Assembly: GCA_014381925.1 (NCBI GenBank)
Contig: JACNKR010000045.1
Coordinates: forward strand, 1-64,000
DNA from: Fidelibacterota bacterium
GTDB taxonomy: Bacteria; Fidelibacterota; Marinisomatia; SCGC-AAA003-L08; GCA-2689995
DNA: 64,000 nucleotides
Direction: 5' to 3'
The position numbers and the translations under genes are program-made. The notes beneath the pieces are model-generated. The model saw only the letters and a program-made list of their open reading frames with translations, did no database searches and was not told the origin of the DNA. Positions 9,233-18,452 of the stretch are shown here, piece by piece (within the stretch, counting starts at the first letter, position 1; every line of letters begins with the position of its first letter).

Positions 9233-9940
9233 TTAATTCAATATATTTTTCAATGCATTTCGTGCTGCATTTTGTTCACCTTCTTTTTTACTTTTACCTT
9301 CACCAATAAAAATTTGATTTTCGTTTATTATTGTTTCTATGGAAAAGATTTTATCGTGGTCTGGGCCATCTACTTTTTTAATTTTAAATTTAGGAGGACT
9401 GATTCCTTTATCTTGATAATATTCAATTAATTGACCTTTATAATTATCATTTGATTCTGCCTCGTTTTCATAAATAATTAAAAAGTTATAAATAAATGCC
9501 TCAGCAGGTTTTATTCCGCCATCTAAAAATATTGCCCCAATTAATGATTCAAATATATTTCCATTTAAATTATATGAAACTTTTTTATTTTTAATATCTA
9601 AACTTGAACTTGTTTTAGCAAAACTCACTAAATTAATTTTAGTTGCCATTTTTGCAAGGAATTGTTTTTTTACTAATGCAGCCCTTTTTTGAGTAAGTTG
9701 ACCTTCATCTTCATATTTATATTTATTGAATAACCATTCAGAAACGACATGATCTAAAACAGCATCTCCTAAAAACTCAAGTCTTTCATAATTTTTATCT
9801 GGTTGAGGTGCAATTGATTTATGAGTTAAACTTGTTTTAAGTAATGAAATATCTTGAAAATGATATTGTATTATTTGTTCAATTTTGGAAGGTTTTGTTC
9901 GAGTGAAAAGAGATTTTAAATACTTAATTATGGATATCAC
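9233..9940 (-). CDS. rnc: Ribonuclease III
   Basis: Double-strand-specific endoribonuclease for rRNA and mRNA processing. The 235-residue protein has the signature ERLEFLGDAVL (52-62) that provides the metal-binding acidic residues, plus NIFESLIGAIFLDGG as the second conserved acidic helix. A C-terminal double-stranded-RNA-binding domain spans about 160-233 (GQLIEYYQDKG ... GEGKSKKEGEQNAARNAL). It overlaps the fabF stop codon by four bases and closes the fatty-acid operon, an arrangement common in bacteria. Confidence 0.96.
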   Translation of the reverse strand: MISIIKYLKSLFTRTKPSKIEQIIQYHFQDISLLKTSLTHKSIAPQPDKNYERLEFLGDAVLDHVVSEWLFNKYKYEDEGQLTQKRAALVKKQFLAKMATKINLVSFAKTSSSLDIKNKKVSYNLNGNIFESLIGAIFLDGGIKPAEAFIYNFLIIYENEAESNDNYKGQLIEYYQDKGISPPKFKIKKVDGPDHDKIFSIETIINENQIFIGEGKSKKEGEQNAARNALKNILN

Positions 9941-11175
9941 ACATCAAACCGTTTAAAAAGTAAAACACCATTATGACCACCAAATCCAAATGTGTTGCTC
10001 ATTGCATAATTTATTTCTTTTTTAATCATTTGATTTGGAATATAGTTTAAATCACATTCGGGGTCAGGTGTTTCTAAATGAATTGTTGGAGGTAAAAATC
10101 CTTCTTTAATTGATAAAATAGATGCAATAGCTTCAATTCCACCAGCTGCACCTAATAAATGCCCCGTCATTGACTTTGTTGAACTTACAAATAGTTTATC
10201 TGCATGTTCTCCAAAAACATCTCTTATTGCTATTGATTCATTTTTATCATTAAATGGGGTTGATGTACCATGAGCATTAATATAATCTAATTCATCTGGA
10301 TTAATTTTCGCATCTTCTAATGCTAATTTCATTGCTCTACCTGCTCCCTCACCATTCGGGGCAGGAGTGGTTAAATGATATGCATCACCAGTAGCACCAT
10401 AACCTACAATTTCAGCTAATATATCAGCATCTCTTTTAAGAGCATGTTCTAATTCTTCTAACACTATTATTCCGGCACCTTCACCTAATACAAATCCATT
10501 TCTATTTTTATCAAAAGGCTTAGAAGCCGTATTAGGATCAGAATTTTTTGTTAATGCTTTCATATTTGCAAATCCAGCTACAGCGATTGGTACCACTGAA
10601 GCTTCTGTACCTCCAGCAACAATTGCATCTGCATCGCCATATTTTATCATTCTAAACGCATCACCTATTGCATGTGTACCTGTAGCACAAGCTGATACAA
10701 CAGAATAATTTGGTCCTTTAAAACCATGTTTAATTGAAACATGCCCTGGAGCTATATCGCTTATTAACATTGGAATAAATAATGGACTAACTCTTCGGGG
10801 ATTTTTTAATAACCTTAAATGATTATTAGTTAAAGATTCAATTCCACCAATCCCAGATCCAATGATAACTCCAATTCGTTCTGGGTCCGAGTTATCTTTT
10901 GAAATCCCAGAGTTTTTAATTGCTTCATCTGCAGCAATTACTCCAAACGCACAAAACCGATCCATACGATTTAATTCACGGCGATCAATATGAGTTTCCA
11001 TATCAAGATTTTTTACTTCGGCACTGATTTTAACACTTAAATGTTCAGCATCAAAAAGTGAAATAGGAGCAACACCATTTTTCCCTGAAATTAATCCATC
11101 TTTAAATTCAGATACAGAATTTCCAATAGGGGTCAGACAACCCATCCCCGTAATTACAACGCGTTTTTGACTCAA
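9937..11175 (-). CDS. fabF: 3-oxoacyl-[ACP] synthase II
   Basis: Elongating condensing enzyme of type II fatty-acid synthesis; it joins malonyl-ACP to acyl-ACP with loss of CO2. The 412-residue sequence has the nucleophile in SACATGTHAIGDAF (Cys163), the first histidine in NAHGTSTPFND and the second in STKSMTGHLLGAAGG, plus a glycine-rich FGFGGHNG end. Length and spacing are normal. It lies 5 bases downstream of acpP in the fab operon. Confidence 0.96.
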   Translation of the reverse strand: MSQKRVVITGMGCLTPIGNSVSEFKDGLISGKNGVAPISLFDAEHLSVKISAEVKNLDMETHIDRRELNRMDRFCAFGVIAADEAIKNSGISKDNSDPERIGVIIGSGIGGIESLTNNHLRLLKNPRRVSPLFIPMLISDIAPGHVSIKHGFKGPNYSVVSACATGTHAIGDAFRMIKYGDADAIVAGGTEASVVPIAVAGFANMKALTKNSDPNTASKPFDKNRNGFVLGEGAGIIVLEELEHALKRDADILAEIVGYGATGDAYHLTTPAPNGEGAGRAMKLALEDAKINPDELDYINAHGTSTPFNDKNESIAIRDVFGEHADKLFVSSTKSMTGHLLGAAGGIEAIASILSIKEGFLPPTIHLETPDPECDLNYIPNQMIKKEINYAMSNTFGFGGHNGVLLFKRFDV

Positions 11176-11180
11176 TTTTT

Positions 11181-11429
11181 CTATGCGTTTGCTATTTGTT
11201 TTCCAATATAGCTATATGCTTTTCCAACAGTTGTAATTGTCTCTGCATCTTCGTCAGGAATTTCAATATTAAATTCTTCTTCAAATTGCATAATTAATTC
11301 AACAGTATCTAATGAATCAGCACCTAAATCATCAATAAACGACGCATCTTCTACAATTTTACTTTCGTCAACACCTAGTTTATCAATTATGATTTCTTTT
11401 ATTTTGTCAAAATTCTGAGACATGCTCAT
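11181..11429 (-). CDS. acpP: Acyl carrier protein
   Basis: An 82-residue acidic four-helix carrier. Ser39 in [13 protein letters not shown] is the phosphopantetheine attachment site. The sequence [20 protein letters not shown] offers two starts two codons apart; the first is used here. It lies between fabG and fabF, and all the fab enzymes here act on its acylated forms. Confidence 0.97.
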   Translation of the reverse strand: MSMSQNFDKIKEIIIDKLGVDESKIVEDASFIDDLGADSLDTVELIMQFEEEFNIEIPDEDAETITTVGKAYSYIGKQIANA

Positions 11430-11445
11430 CCTTTCTTTTTTAGAG

Positions 11446-12198
11446 TTACATTACCATACCACCGTCAATATTCATTACTTGACCGGTGATATAAGAAGCT
11501 TTTTCTGATGATAAAAACAATACCAAATTAGTTACATCGTCAGTTGTTCCTAATCGATTTAATGGAATATTTTGATAAAGTTCATTTTTGACATTTTCTG
11601 ATAAATTATCAGTCATATCTGTTTCAATATATCCTGGAGCAATAGCATTTACCGTTATACTCCGTGAACCTAATTCTTTTGCTAAAGATTTTGTGAGTCC
11701 CAAAATACCTGCTTTTGATGCAGAATAATTTACTTGCCCTGGATTTCCAATTTGCCCAACTATAGATGAAATATTAATTATCCGACCCGATTTATTACGA
11801 AGCATTGGTTTAGTAACTGCCTTAATTGTGTTAAAACACCCTTTCAAATTTACATCAATTACCATATCCCAATCTTGTTCTTTGATTCTTAAAACAAGAT
11901 TATCTTTTGTTAAACCTGCATTATTTATTAAAATATCAATAGTTTTAAAATCATTAAGTATTGATTTAAAAATATTTTGTACATCATCAAAATTAGAAAT
12001 ATCACATGGGTAAATTTTTATATAGTCTGAATCATTCCCAATTTCAGCTTTTACTTTAATTAAATCGGCTTCATTTCTACTTATTAACGCTAATTTACAA
12101 CCATGATTGAAAAGTCCTTGAGCAATGGCTTTTCCAATTCCTCTAGATGCACCTGTAACAACTGCTATTTTATTTTTAATATTAAGATTCAAATTCAT
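11446..12198 (-). CDS. fabG: 3-oxoacyl-[ACP] reductase
   Basis: NADPH-dependent short-chain dehydrogenase for the first reduction step of each fatty-acid cycle. The nucleotide-binding [12 protein letters not shown] lies at 15-26, NNAG at 92-95, and the catalytic Ser about residue 144 (NISSIVG) with Tyr158 and Lys162 in YSASK. The C-terminal [14 protein letters not shown] is typical. The 5' end overlaps the fabD stop region by 17 bases, so the two are translationally close. The FabG call rests on its place in the operon as well as on sequence. Confidence 0.95.
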   Translation of the reverse strand: MNLNLNIKNKIAVVTGASRGIGKAIAQGLFNHGCKLALISRNEADLIKVKAEIGNDSDYIKIYPCDISNFDDVQNIFKSILNDFKTIDILINNAGLTKDNLVLRIKEQDWDMVIDVNLKGCFNTIKAVTKPMLRNKSGRIINISSIVGQIGNPGQVNYSASKAGILGLTKSLAKELGSRSITVNAIAPGYIETDMTDNLSENVKNELYQNIPLNRLGTTDDVTNLVLFLSSEKASYITGQVMNIDGGMVM

Positions 12199-13096
12199 TT
12201 ATTTCCTGTATTGTCCCAATATTGAAATTTACGGAATTTTTTAAAATTCTCCGATTTAACCCTGATAAAATTTTTCCAGGTCCACATTCAATAAAATGAT
12301 CTATATTTAAATTGTATATGCATTCAATCGTGTCACTCCATTTTACAGGATTTTCAAGTTGAGATAATAAATTCTTTTTTAATTTTATTCCAGATGTTTC
12401 TGGTTTAGCTGTTATATTTTGTACAATAGGAAAATTTGCATCATTAAAATTAATTTCATTTAAAATTTCAGATAAATTATCTCTTGCAGATGACATTAAA
12501 GGCGAATGAAATGCTCCTGAAACATTGAGCGGTAATGCTCTTCTAATTCCTATAGATTTTGCTGTTTTTATAGCAGATTTAATTGCATTTATTTCACCTG
12601 ATATTACAATTTGGCCAGGAGCATTTATATTTGCAGGCACAACAATTCCACTCTGGTTACAAATTTCATTTATTTGGTCCTCATTTGCTCCTATAATTGC
12701 AGCCATTGTTCCCGGTTGTATTTCTCCGGCTTTAGCCATTGAATTAGCTCTTATTTTTATTAATTTTAATCCATCTTCAAATGAAATTACATTTGCTATT
12801 GTTAACGCTGTAATTTCGCCAAGACTATGTCCTGCGGAAATTGAAAATGAAATATTTTTTGTTTTTATTAATTTAATTGCAGATATATAACTATGTACAT
12901 AAATAGCAGGTTGGGTGAATTGTGTTTTCTTTAAATTCTCATTAGGACCATTGAATGAAATATCCTCAAGATTAAATTCTAAAATTTTAGATGCTTTATG
13001 GTAACATTTTTTTGCAAATTCAGATGTAGAAAATAAATCTTTTCCCATACCAATAAATTGTGATCCTTGTCCAGGACAAAGGAGAGCGTATTTCAT
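12182..13096 (-). CDS. fabD: Malonyl-CoA:ACP transacylase
   Basis: Loads malonate onto ACP. The 304-residue protein opens with LCPGQGSQFIGMGKDL. The nucleophile is Ser91 in SAGHSLGEITAL, and the catalytic His near residue 200 is in SGAFHSPLM. QPAIYVHSY provides the conserved Gln. Placement between fabH and fabG, one base from fabH, supports the call. Confidence 0.95.
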   Translation of the reverse strand: MKYALLCPGQGSQFIGMGKDLFSTSEFAKKCYHKASKILEFNLEDISFNGPNENLKKTQFTQPAIYVHSYISAIKLIKTKNISFSISAGHSLGEITALTIANVISFEDGLKLIKIRANSMAKAGEIQPGTMAAIIGANEDQINEICNQSGIVVPANINAPGQIVISGEINAIKSAIKTAKSIGIRRALPLNVSGAFHSPLMSSARDNLSEILNEINFNDANFPIVQNITAKPETSGIKLKKNLLSQLENPVKWSDTIECIYNLNIDHFIECGPGKILSGLNRRILKNSVNFNIGTIQEINEFES

Positions 13097-13097
13097 A

Positions 13098-14099
13098 TTA
13101 AGAGATACCCCATTTTAAATATATTGCACCCCATGTAAAACCAGCGCCAAAAGATGAAAGGATTACATTATCACCTTTTTTTAGCATTTTTTGTTCTACA
13201 GCTTCAGTGAGTGCTATTGGGATTGTTCCTGCTGTTGTATTTGCATATTTATTAATATTTATTAAAACTTTTTCATTTGGAATTCCTAGCCGTTTTGCCG
13301 CAGAGTCAATAATCCTTTTATTGGCTTGATGAGGAATAAATAAATCAATAGTTTGAGAGGTTAAATTATTTCTATCGGAGACTTCTTTAGAAATATCAGC
13401 CATTCCTTTTACGGCATATTTATAAACCGTAGCACCATCTTGATAACCAAAATGTTCTTTATTCTCCACCGTTTCATGTGTAGCAGGATGGAGACTTCCA
13501 CCTGCTTTCATCATTAAATATTTTGCTCCAGAACCATCTGTTTTTAGTTCGCTGTCAATAATTCCATTTTCATCCTTAGAAGGCTCTACCAATACGACCC
13601 CTGCACCGTCACCAAATAAAATACATGTATTTCTATCAGTATAATCAACTACAGAACTCATTGTATCAACACCAAAAACTAATACTTTTTTATATTTTCC
13701 TGATTCAATAAATCGAGTTGCAGTATCTAATGCAAATAAAAATCCTGAACATGCTCCAGATAAGTCAAACGCAAATGCATTTTTTGCACTAATTTGGTCC
13801 TGAATTATACAAGCTGTTGAGGGAAATAGCATATCAGGTGTAACTGTGGCTACAATTATTACATCAATTTCATCTGAATTTATATTATAATTTTTTTGAA
13901 GGTTTTTAAATGCATTAACGGACATATATGATGAAGCTTGTCCTTTTTCAACAATTCGCCTTTCTTCAATTCCTGTTCGAGAACGAATCCATTCATCATT
14001 TGTATCAACCATTTTTTCTAGATCAAAATTTGTTAATTTTTTTGAAGGTAGAAATTTCCCGACTGCTGTAATTGATGCTGTAATTGAATTATTTTTCAT
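13098..14099 (-). CDS. fabH: 3-oxoacyl-[ACP] synthase III
   Basis: Initiating condensing enzyme that uses acyl-CoA and malonyl-ACP. Catalytic Cys117 lies in DLSGACSGFLFAL, the His in IPHQANKRIID and the Asn in NKYANTTAGTIP, with WIRSRTGIEERRI near the N-terminus as in all FabH proteins. Length is 333 residues. Its start overlaps the plsX 3' end by 11 bases. Whether it prefers acetyl-CoA or branched primers cannot be read from the sequence. Confidence 0.95.
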   Translation of the reverse strand: MKNNSITASITAVGKFLPSKKLTNFDLEKMVDTNDEWIRSRTGIEERRIVEKGQASSYMSVNAFKNLQKNYNINSDEIDVIIVATVTPDMLFPSTACIIQDQISAKNAFAFDLSGACSGFLFALDTATRFIESGKYKKVLVFGVDTMSSVVDYTDRNTCILFGDGAGVVLVEPSKDENGIIDSELKTDGSGAKYLMMKAGGSLHPATHETVENKEHFGYQDGATVYKYAVKGMADISKEVSDRNNLTSQTIDLFIPHQANKRIIDSAAKRLGIPNEKVLININKYANTTAGTIPIALTEAVEQKMLKKGDNVILSSFGAGFTWGAIYLKWGIS

Positions 14100-15123
14100 T
14101 CACAGTTTTTGAATCATTATTAATTAAGTGCTTAGAAATTCTATTAGCTATATTATCTATTAAATTTTCATTATATGCTATTTGCGCAGATTTCAATGCA
14201 CTTTTTATAGATTTGACTGAAGAATTACCATGACATTTCATTACGATTCCATTTACTCCTAAAAATGGAGTTGAACCATGTTGTTCATAATCCAATACAT
14301 TTTTTATATCATTAAATGCTGGCTTTAATAATGAAGTTTTAGAATTAGTTGTTGAGTTTGATTCCATTGAGTCACCTATCCAAGAAAAAAGATGTTTAAT
14401 TAAGCCTTCTATCAATTTTAAAACTGTATTTCCTACAAACCCATCACAAACTATGATATCAGCTTTATCTTCCATAATATATCTAGATTCAATATTACCA
14501 ATAAAATTTGAAATATGTTCTTCCATTAATGGATATGCTTGTCGAGATAATTCGTTTCCCTTTGACGACTCGATACCAATATTTAATAATGCTACTCTTG
14601 GGTTTTTTATATCAACTAGAAATTCCATATATGCAGAAGCCATAATTCCAAAATGGACTAAATGTTTAGGTTTAACATCAGCGTTTGCTCCGGCATCACA
14701 TAGGATAAAACCTCCCTTTTGTGTTGGAATACAAGGAGCTAATGCAGGTCGATTAATTCCTTCAATTTTACCAAGAATAAATAGGGAAGATGTAAGTAGT
14801 GCACCCGTATTTCCTGCACTTACAATTGCATCAGCATCAGCATTTTTAACTGCCGTTACAGATTTAACAAGAGAGGAATTTGGTTTTTCTTTAAATGCTC
14901 TTACCGATTTTTCATTCGGGTGAATAACTTCATCACAATTAATAATCGAAATGAAATTCGTTTTTATATCAGAACTATCAATTATTTTTTGAAGTTCGTT
15001 TTTAGGCCCATAAAGGTCAATGAATGGGGGAGTATTTCCACATTCTCGAATAAATTCGAGTGCACCATTAACTGTTGAAAATGGTGCGTGGTCGCCACCC
15101 ATGGCGTCCAAAGCTATTCGCAT
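14089..15123 (-). CDS. plsX: Phosphate acyltransferase PlsX
   Basis: Makes acyl-phosphate from acyl-ACP for phospholipid synthesis. Recognised by MRIALDAMGGDHAPFSTVNG at the N-terminus, SAGNTGALLTSSLF, KGGFILCDAGANADVKP and VCDGFVGNTVLK. The 344-residue length is typical. It lies 11 bases downstream of rpmF, the usual rpmF-plsX-fabH order. The C-terminus extends a little beyond the last conserved block and overlaps fabH. Confidence 0.95.
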   Translation of the reverse strand: MRIALDAMGGDHAPFSTVNGALEFIRECGNTPPFIDLYGPKNELQKIIDSSDIKTNFISIINCDEVIHPNEKSVRAFKEKPNSSLVKSVTAVKNADADAIVSAGNTGALLTSSLFILGKIEGINRPALAPCIPTQKGGFILCDAGANADVKPKHLVHFGIMASAYMEFLVDIKNPRVALLNIGIESSKGNELSRQAYPLMEEHISNFIGNIESRYIMEDKADIIVCDGFVGNTVLKLIEGLIKHLFSWIGDSMESNSTTNSKTSLLKPAFNDIKNVLDYEQHGSTPFLGVNGIVMKCHGNSSVKSIKSALKSAQIAYNENLIDNIANRISKHLINNDSKTVNEK

Positions 15124-15134
15124 TTAAAGTGGTG

Positions 15135-15317
15135 TTAAGCGCCTTTTACAGAAATAACATTACGCCCTTTATATGTACCACATTCAGGACAGGCACGATA
15201 AGGTAGGATTGGTGCGTTGCATTGTGTACAAGTTCCAACTTGAGGAGCTTTTGCAACCCAATGAGTTCGTCTTTTACGACCCCTCGTCTTAGATATTTTT
15301 CTTTTTGGTACAGCCAT
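15135..15317 (-). CDS. rpmF: Ribosomal protein L32
   Basis: A 60-residue basic protein. MAVPKRKISKTRGRKRRTHW is the characteristic N-terminus, and a zinc ribbon follows (CTQC ... CPEC). It heads the fatty-acid operon. The DUF177/YceD gene that often precedes rpmF is absent; the gene upstream belongs to the sulfur operon. A GAGG site lies upstream of the ATG, and the roughly 100 bases before it hold no other gene. Confidence 0.97.
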   Translation of the reverse strand: MAVPKRKISKTRGRKRRTHWVAKAPQVGTCTQCNAPILPYRACPECGTYKGRNVISVKGA

Positions 15318-15416
15318 AGGTAAATACCTCTTTACATTTTAGTTAAAAATTAATTATTACAGAGCCTGTTAATTTAATCATAAAAACTATAACACAACAA
15401 TAAAAGGAATTAAATA

Positions 15417-16319
15417 TTAATGTGTTAGTTTTTTTAATTGCTTTTCAATATCTGCAGGAGTAGACATGATTTTACCAAATGTTACCATTGTTAGATCTGG
15501 GAAACTAGCAGCAATTCTGAAACGACCATGCAACATAAATACTTTATTTTTAATCACGATGATTTCATATGGTAAACAGGCTAAATGACTGTATTTTGAA
15601 ATATCAATAATAGGCATGAAATGGTTTTCACCTTTATTTCCAGATAATTCAACTCCATATATTTTAATTTTTTCATTTTTGAATTCTTTTTCAAATACTT
15701 TATTAGAATTTGTTGAATTTGAAAAATTATTTTCAATAGTTAAAATAGCATCTTTATAAGAATCAAACTTTCCTAATAAAATATTATCATTAAAATATTC
15801 CATTCCAAACATATAGTGGTAATTTTGCAAATCTTTATCTGAAAAATTTTGATGACTCCCATATTGTTGATAGAAAACACCTCGCATTTTTGGTAAGGAA
15901 TTTTTTAATTGTTTTTCAAATTTATTTAAATATTCCTTTATAGAATTATATTTATCTTGAAAATATAAATTCCCCCAATAATGTGGGTTTTGATATGAAA
16001 TATAGGTTTGTCGACCATTTTTAAATACAGCTAACCTAAATATTGAAGAAATTGCTGAAAAATCATTTCCTAATTCTACTGCTTTATCAATATTAGAATT
16101 AGATAAGATTAATATATGACCTTCATTTTCTAATTTTGGATTATATTCCCCAATTATTTCAATTTGGTCTTTCATAAAAAATGATTTTTTTATTGATGAT
16201 ATAGTTTCTTGTACACTCGTTCCTGTTTCTCCAGCTAAAATATATGGTTGTAAAAAATCCTTTTTGGCAAAGGAGATAGAAAATATTAATATATATATAA
16301 AATATATTTTATTACGCAT
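15417..16319 (-). CDS. Secreted DUF302-like protein in the sulfur operon
   Basis: A signal peptide (MRNKIYFIYILIFSISFA) supports the start at 16319, one base after the preceding stop; a longer frame from 16364 would overlap that gene. About 300 residues result. Residues around 25-130 (TSVQETISSIKKSFF ... FRLAVFKNGRQTYISYQNP) resemble the DUF302 pattern, judged by eye only. The C-terminal half is not recognised. It is the last gene of the psr/YeeE operon, so it may serve inorganic sulfur handling in the periplasm. No catalytic motif is evident. Confidence 0.6.
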   Translation of the reverse strand: MRNKIYFIYILIFSISFAKKDFLQPYILAGETGTSVQETISSIKKSFFMKDQIEIIGEYNPKLENEGHILILSNSNIDKAVELGNDFSAISSIFRLAVFKNGRQTYISYQNPHYWGNLYFQDKYNSIKEYLNKFEKQLKNSLPKMRGVFYQQYGSHQNFSDKDLQNYHYMFGMEYFNDNILLGKFDSYKDAILTIENNFSNSTNSNKVFEKEFKNEKIKIYGVELSGNKGENHFMPIIDISKYSHLACLPYEIIVIKNKVFMLHGRFRIAASFPDLTMVTFGKIMSTPADIEKQLKKLTH

Positions 16320-16320
16320 T

Positions 16321-16716
16321 TTAGTTTTTACCTTTTGAATAATTAAATTTTGAAGTTTTCGCATATAAATTCATATTACGAATTAAATGTAGTATTGTTA
16401 AAATTGGATGTTTATAAGCCATGCGTGGACCAGAGTATTTCATGACTTTTTTAATTTTTTTTCGCATATCTAATTTATAACAATGTATTTCGCAATTTTC
16501 ACATGTTGGTTTGTTCTCACCAAATGGACATTTCATTAATCGTTGCAATGCATAATTTGATAGTTCTTGACAATCATTACATAGCGTTTTTGTGTTGAAA
16601 TGCATATTGTCACAGTATATTAAAACCATAGAATTAATTGTTTTTCTTTCAAGATTTAATCCCTTATGGTTTATGAAAAATAATTTCTGTTTTTTTAATA
16701 TATTAACAGCTTCCAT
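16321..16716 (-). CDS. YgbA-family (nitrous-oxide-stimulated-promoter type) protein
   Basis: A 131-residue cysteine-rich cytoplasmic protein. The core resembles the YgbA_NO family: LERKTINSMVLIYC, LCNDCQELSNYALQRLMKCP, FGENKPTCENCEIHCYK and YSGPRMAYKHPILTILHL. The many Cys-x2-Cys-type pairs suggest a metal or Fe-S site. In enterobacteria ygbA belongs to the NsrR nitric-oxide regulon. Here it overlaps the rhodanese gene by 14 bases inside a sulfur operon, so it may be tied to nitrosative or anaerobic conditions. Its biochemical role is unknown. Confidence 0.8.
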   Translation of the reverse strand: MEAVNILKKQKLFFINHKGLNLERKTINSMVLIYCDNMHFNTKTLCNDCQELSNYALQRLMKCPFGENKPTCENCEIHCYKLDMRKKIKKVMKYSGPRMAYKHPILTILHLIRNMNLYAKTSKFNYSKGKN

Positions 16717-17326
16717 TTGGTACTTTTTTCTTTTTCTTTCGTTTTATTTTTGGTTTGTTAATTTTTGTTTTTGAAGGTTTTTTTTCTGAATTATTATCTC
16801 CTGAGCCAAAATATTGACTTGCACCTTTACGAAAATTATATTTTGCAATTTCATCATCTGCATTTATTTGACTAGGCGATGCTGGGTTTAGAATAGTTTC
16901 AGTCCAATAATTGAGCCCACCTTGAAGTACATAATTATTTTCATACCCTAATTGCCGTGCAATCATCCATGCATCATGTGAAAAAGTTGAACCATTTGAA
17001 TAAAAAATATTCATTTTAATTCCTTGATCTAAGAAATCTACCCATTCTTTATTTAATAATTGATTAAGTGGAATATTAATTGCATTATCTAAATGGAACT
17101 CATCATATTCTTTTGGTGTTCTAATATCTATTAATTGTATTGCTGGGTCCTTATTAATAATCCAATCTGCTAATTCATCAGGAGTTATTATTTCACTACG
17201 ATATTGAATTTCAGCCAGCATTTCATTAGCAGTTAGTTTATAAGGTTTCATTGTATTTTCAGGTAAAAATGCAATTATTATCCCTAATCCAATAAATATT
17301 GATGTAATTTTCATTAATGAAGTCAT
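16703..17326 (-). CDS. Membrane-anchored rhodanese-like protein lacking the catalytic cysteine
   Basis: The N-terminal hydrophobic stretch (about residues 6-21) is a signal or anchor. Residues 46-140 have a rhodanese fold: ITPDELADWIINKD, AIQLIDIRTPKEYDEFHLDN, then LQGGLNYWTE. The active-site loop, normally C-x4-R, reads YSNGSTFS, with Tyr109 where Cys is expected. The tail is a lysine-rich segment (KTKINKPKIKRKKKKK) and ends in NGSC. This last residue, Cys207, is the only cysteine in the protein. It sits between YeeE and the YgbA-type gene. A binding or carrier role rather than sulfurtransferase catalysis is inferred. Confidence 0.82.
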   Translation of the reverse strand: MTSLMKITSIFIGLGIIIAFLPENTMKPYKLTANEMLAEIQYRSEIITPDELADWIINKDPAIQLIDIRTPKEYDEFHLDNAINIPLNQLLNKEWVDFLDQGIKMNIFYSNGSTFSHDAWMIARQLGYENNYVLQGGLNYWTETILNPASPSQINADDEIAKYNFRKGASQYFGSGDNNSEKKPSKTKINKPKIKRKKKKKVPNGSC

Positions 17327-17328
17327 TG

Positions 17329-17919
17329 TTAATATTCCTTTCTTGGGAATTTTTTTTCAATAATTTCTGCTATATAAAACATAAATAATGCAATTATTAC
17401 AACTAATAATGCTAAAAATCCTGAAGAAATATCTAAGAAATCAGATAATTTTATATTTCCCATTGATTTTGCAAAATATAATGGCTTGATAAAGGAATAT
17501 GATTCTCCAAAAATAAAAATACCAATAAATATTCCTCCTAAAAATATCATTGCATCAATTTTTCCAATCGCTACAGCACATACGCTTGTTCCTGGGCAAA
17601 ACCCTCCAATGATAAAACCAGCCCCCATAATAATTCCACCTATGATTGCAGACCATAAATATGTAGGGTTTACCCAAACTAAATTTAAATCAATCCAATC
17701 AAAAAGGGAAAAATAAAGTAAGCCTAGCATAGCAGTTATTGTTGCGGTAAAAAATACTTTTAATACAACGGCGTCATAACCATAAAATACACCTGCAAGT
17801 TTTCGACTTGAAGAAAAACCCGCCTGCTCTAGAACAAATCCAAATCCAATTCCAATAATAAATGCAATTAAAAAATTCCATCCTTCAGCAATAATTTCTT
17901 GTGGAATTAATGGTCCCAT
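17329..17919 (-). CDS. YeeE/YedE-family membrane protein (half transporter)
   Basis: A 196-residue integral membrane protein with about five hydrophobic helices. Conserved features of the YeeE/YedE sulfur-transport family are GFVLEQAGFSSSRKLAGVFYG near the start and GGFCPGTSVCAVAIGKIDA in the middle. That cysteine-containing loop corresponds to the thiosulfate path in full-length YeeE. It pairs with the next upstream gene, a second half-size member. Together they probably form one importer of thiosulfate or a related sulfur compound. Confidence 0.85.
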   Translation of the reverse strand: MGPLIPQEIIAEGWNFLIAFIIGIGFGFVLEQAGFSSSRKLAGVFYGYDAVVLKVFFTATITAMLGLLYFSLFDWIDLNLVWVNPTYLWSAIIGGIIMGAGFIIGGFCPGTSVCAVAIGKIDAMIFLGGIFIGIFIFGESYSFIKPLYFAKSMGNIKLSDFLDISSGFLALLVVIIALFMFYIAEIIEKKFPRKEY

Positions 17920-17928
17920 ACTTACCTC

Positions 17929-18438
17929 CTATATCCAATTTTTTCTTAAAAAATATGCTAAGGCAAATGCAGTCCCAAAAATAGCCATCATGGTTACAAA
18001 TCCAGCTAATGATAAAACCGCCATGCCCGTTAATGCAGATCCACTTGTGCACCCTCTCCCTAATTGACTTCCAAATCCAAAAAGAATTCCACCGATTCCA
18101 GCTAAAATGAGTCTCTTTTTTGATGTGATATTTGGATGATGTTCTACTTTAAGTTTCAATCTTCCAGCTAAAGCACCTGACAGGAATCCACCAACGAGAA
18201 CTCCTAATACTTCAAATACGAGCCAAGATTTCATGGGGCTTTTCCCGTCTCCCGTATATTTAGTGTAATAATCTGAATTAGTTACATGTTCAGGTGAAAC
18301 TACTTCAACAGCGGAAACAACAACACTTTTGACTGCCCCACTAGCACCTAACCCACGACCTGTAAAGTAAAAAGCTGATAATAATACCAAACCTAGCAAT
18401 ACTCCTGCTAAATATGGATTCATATATTTTGTTTTCAT
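17929..18438 (-). CDS. YeeE/YedE-family membrane protein (second half transporter)
   Basis: A membrane protein of 169 residues carrying the other YeeE/YedE signature, GSQLGRGCTSGSALTGMAVLS, with helices either side. A longer frame starting at 18465 would overlap the NrfD gene. The ATG at 18438 is preferred because AAGGAGATT lies just upstream of it. A periplasmic loop of about 40 residues follows the first helix (about residues 30-70, SVVVSAVEVVSPEHVTNSDY). The pairing of GCTSG and CPGTS halves in adjacent genes is common in bacteria that import inorganic sulfur. Confidence 0.85.
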   Translation of the reverse strand: MKTKYMNPYLAGVLLGLVLLSAFYFTGRGLGASGAVKSVVVSAVEVVSPEHVTNSDYYTKYTGDGKSPMKSWLVFEVLGVLVGGFLSGALAGRLKLKVEHHPNITSKKRLILAGIGGILFGFGSQLGRGCTSGSALTGMAVLSLAGFVTMMAIFGTAFALAYFLRKNWI

Positions 18439-18452
18439 AATAATCTCCTTTT

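Noticed and set aside
16592-16774. 60-codon plus-strand hydrophobic frame opposite the YgbA-type gene
   Set aside because: Antisense of lysine-rich coding sequence gives false phenylalanine-rich peptides.
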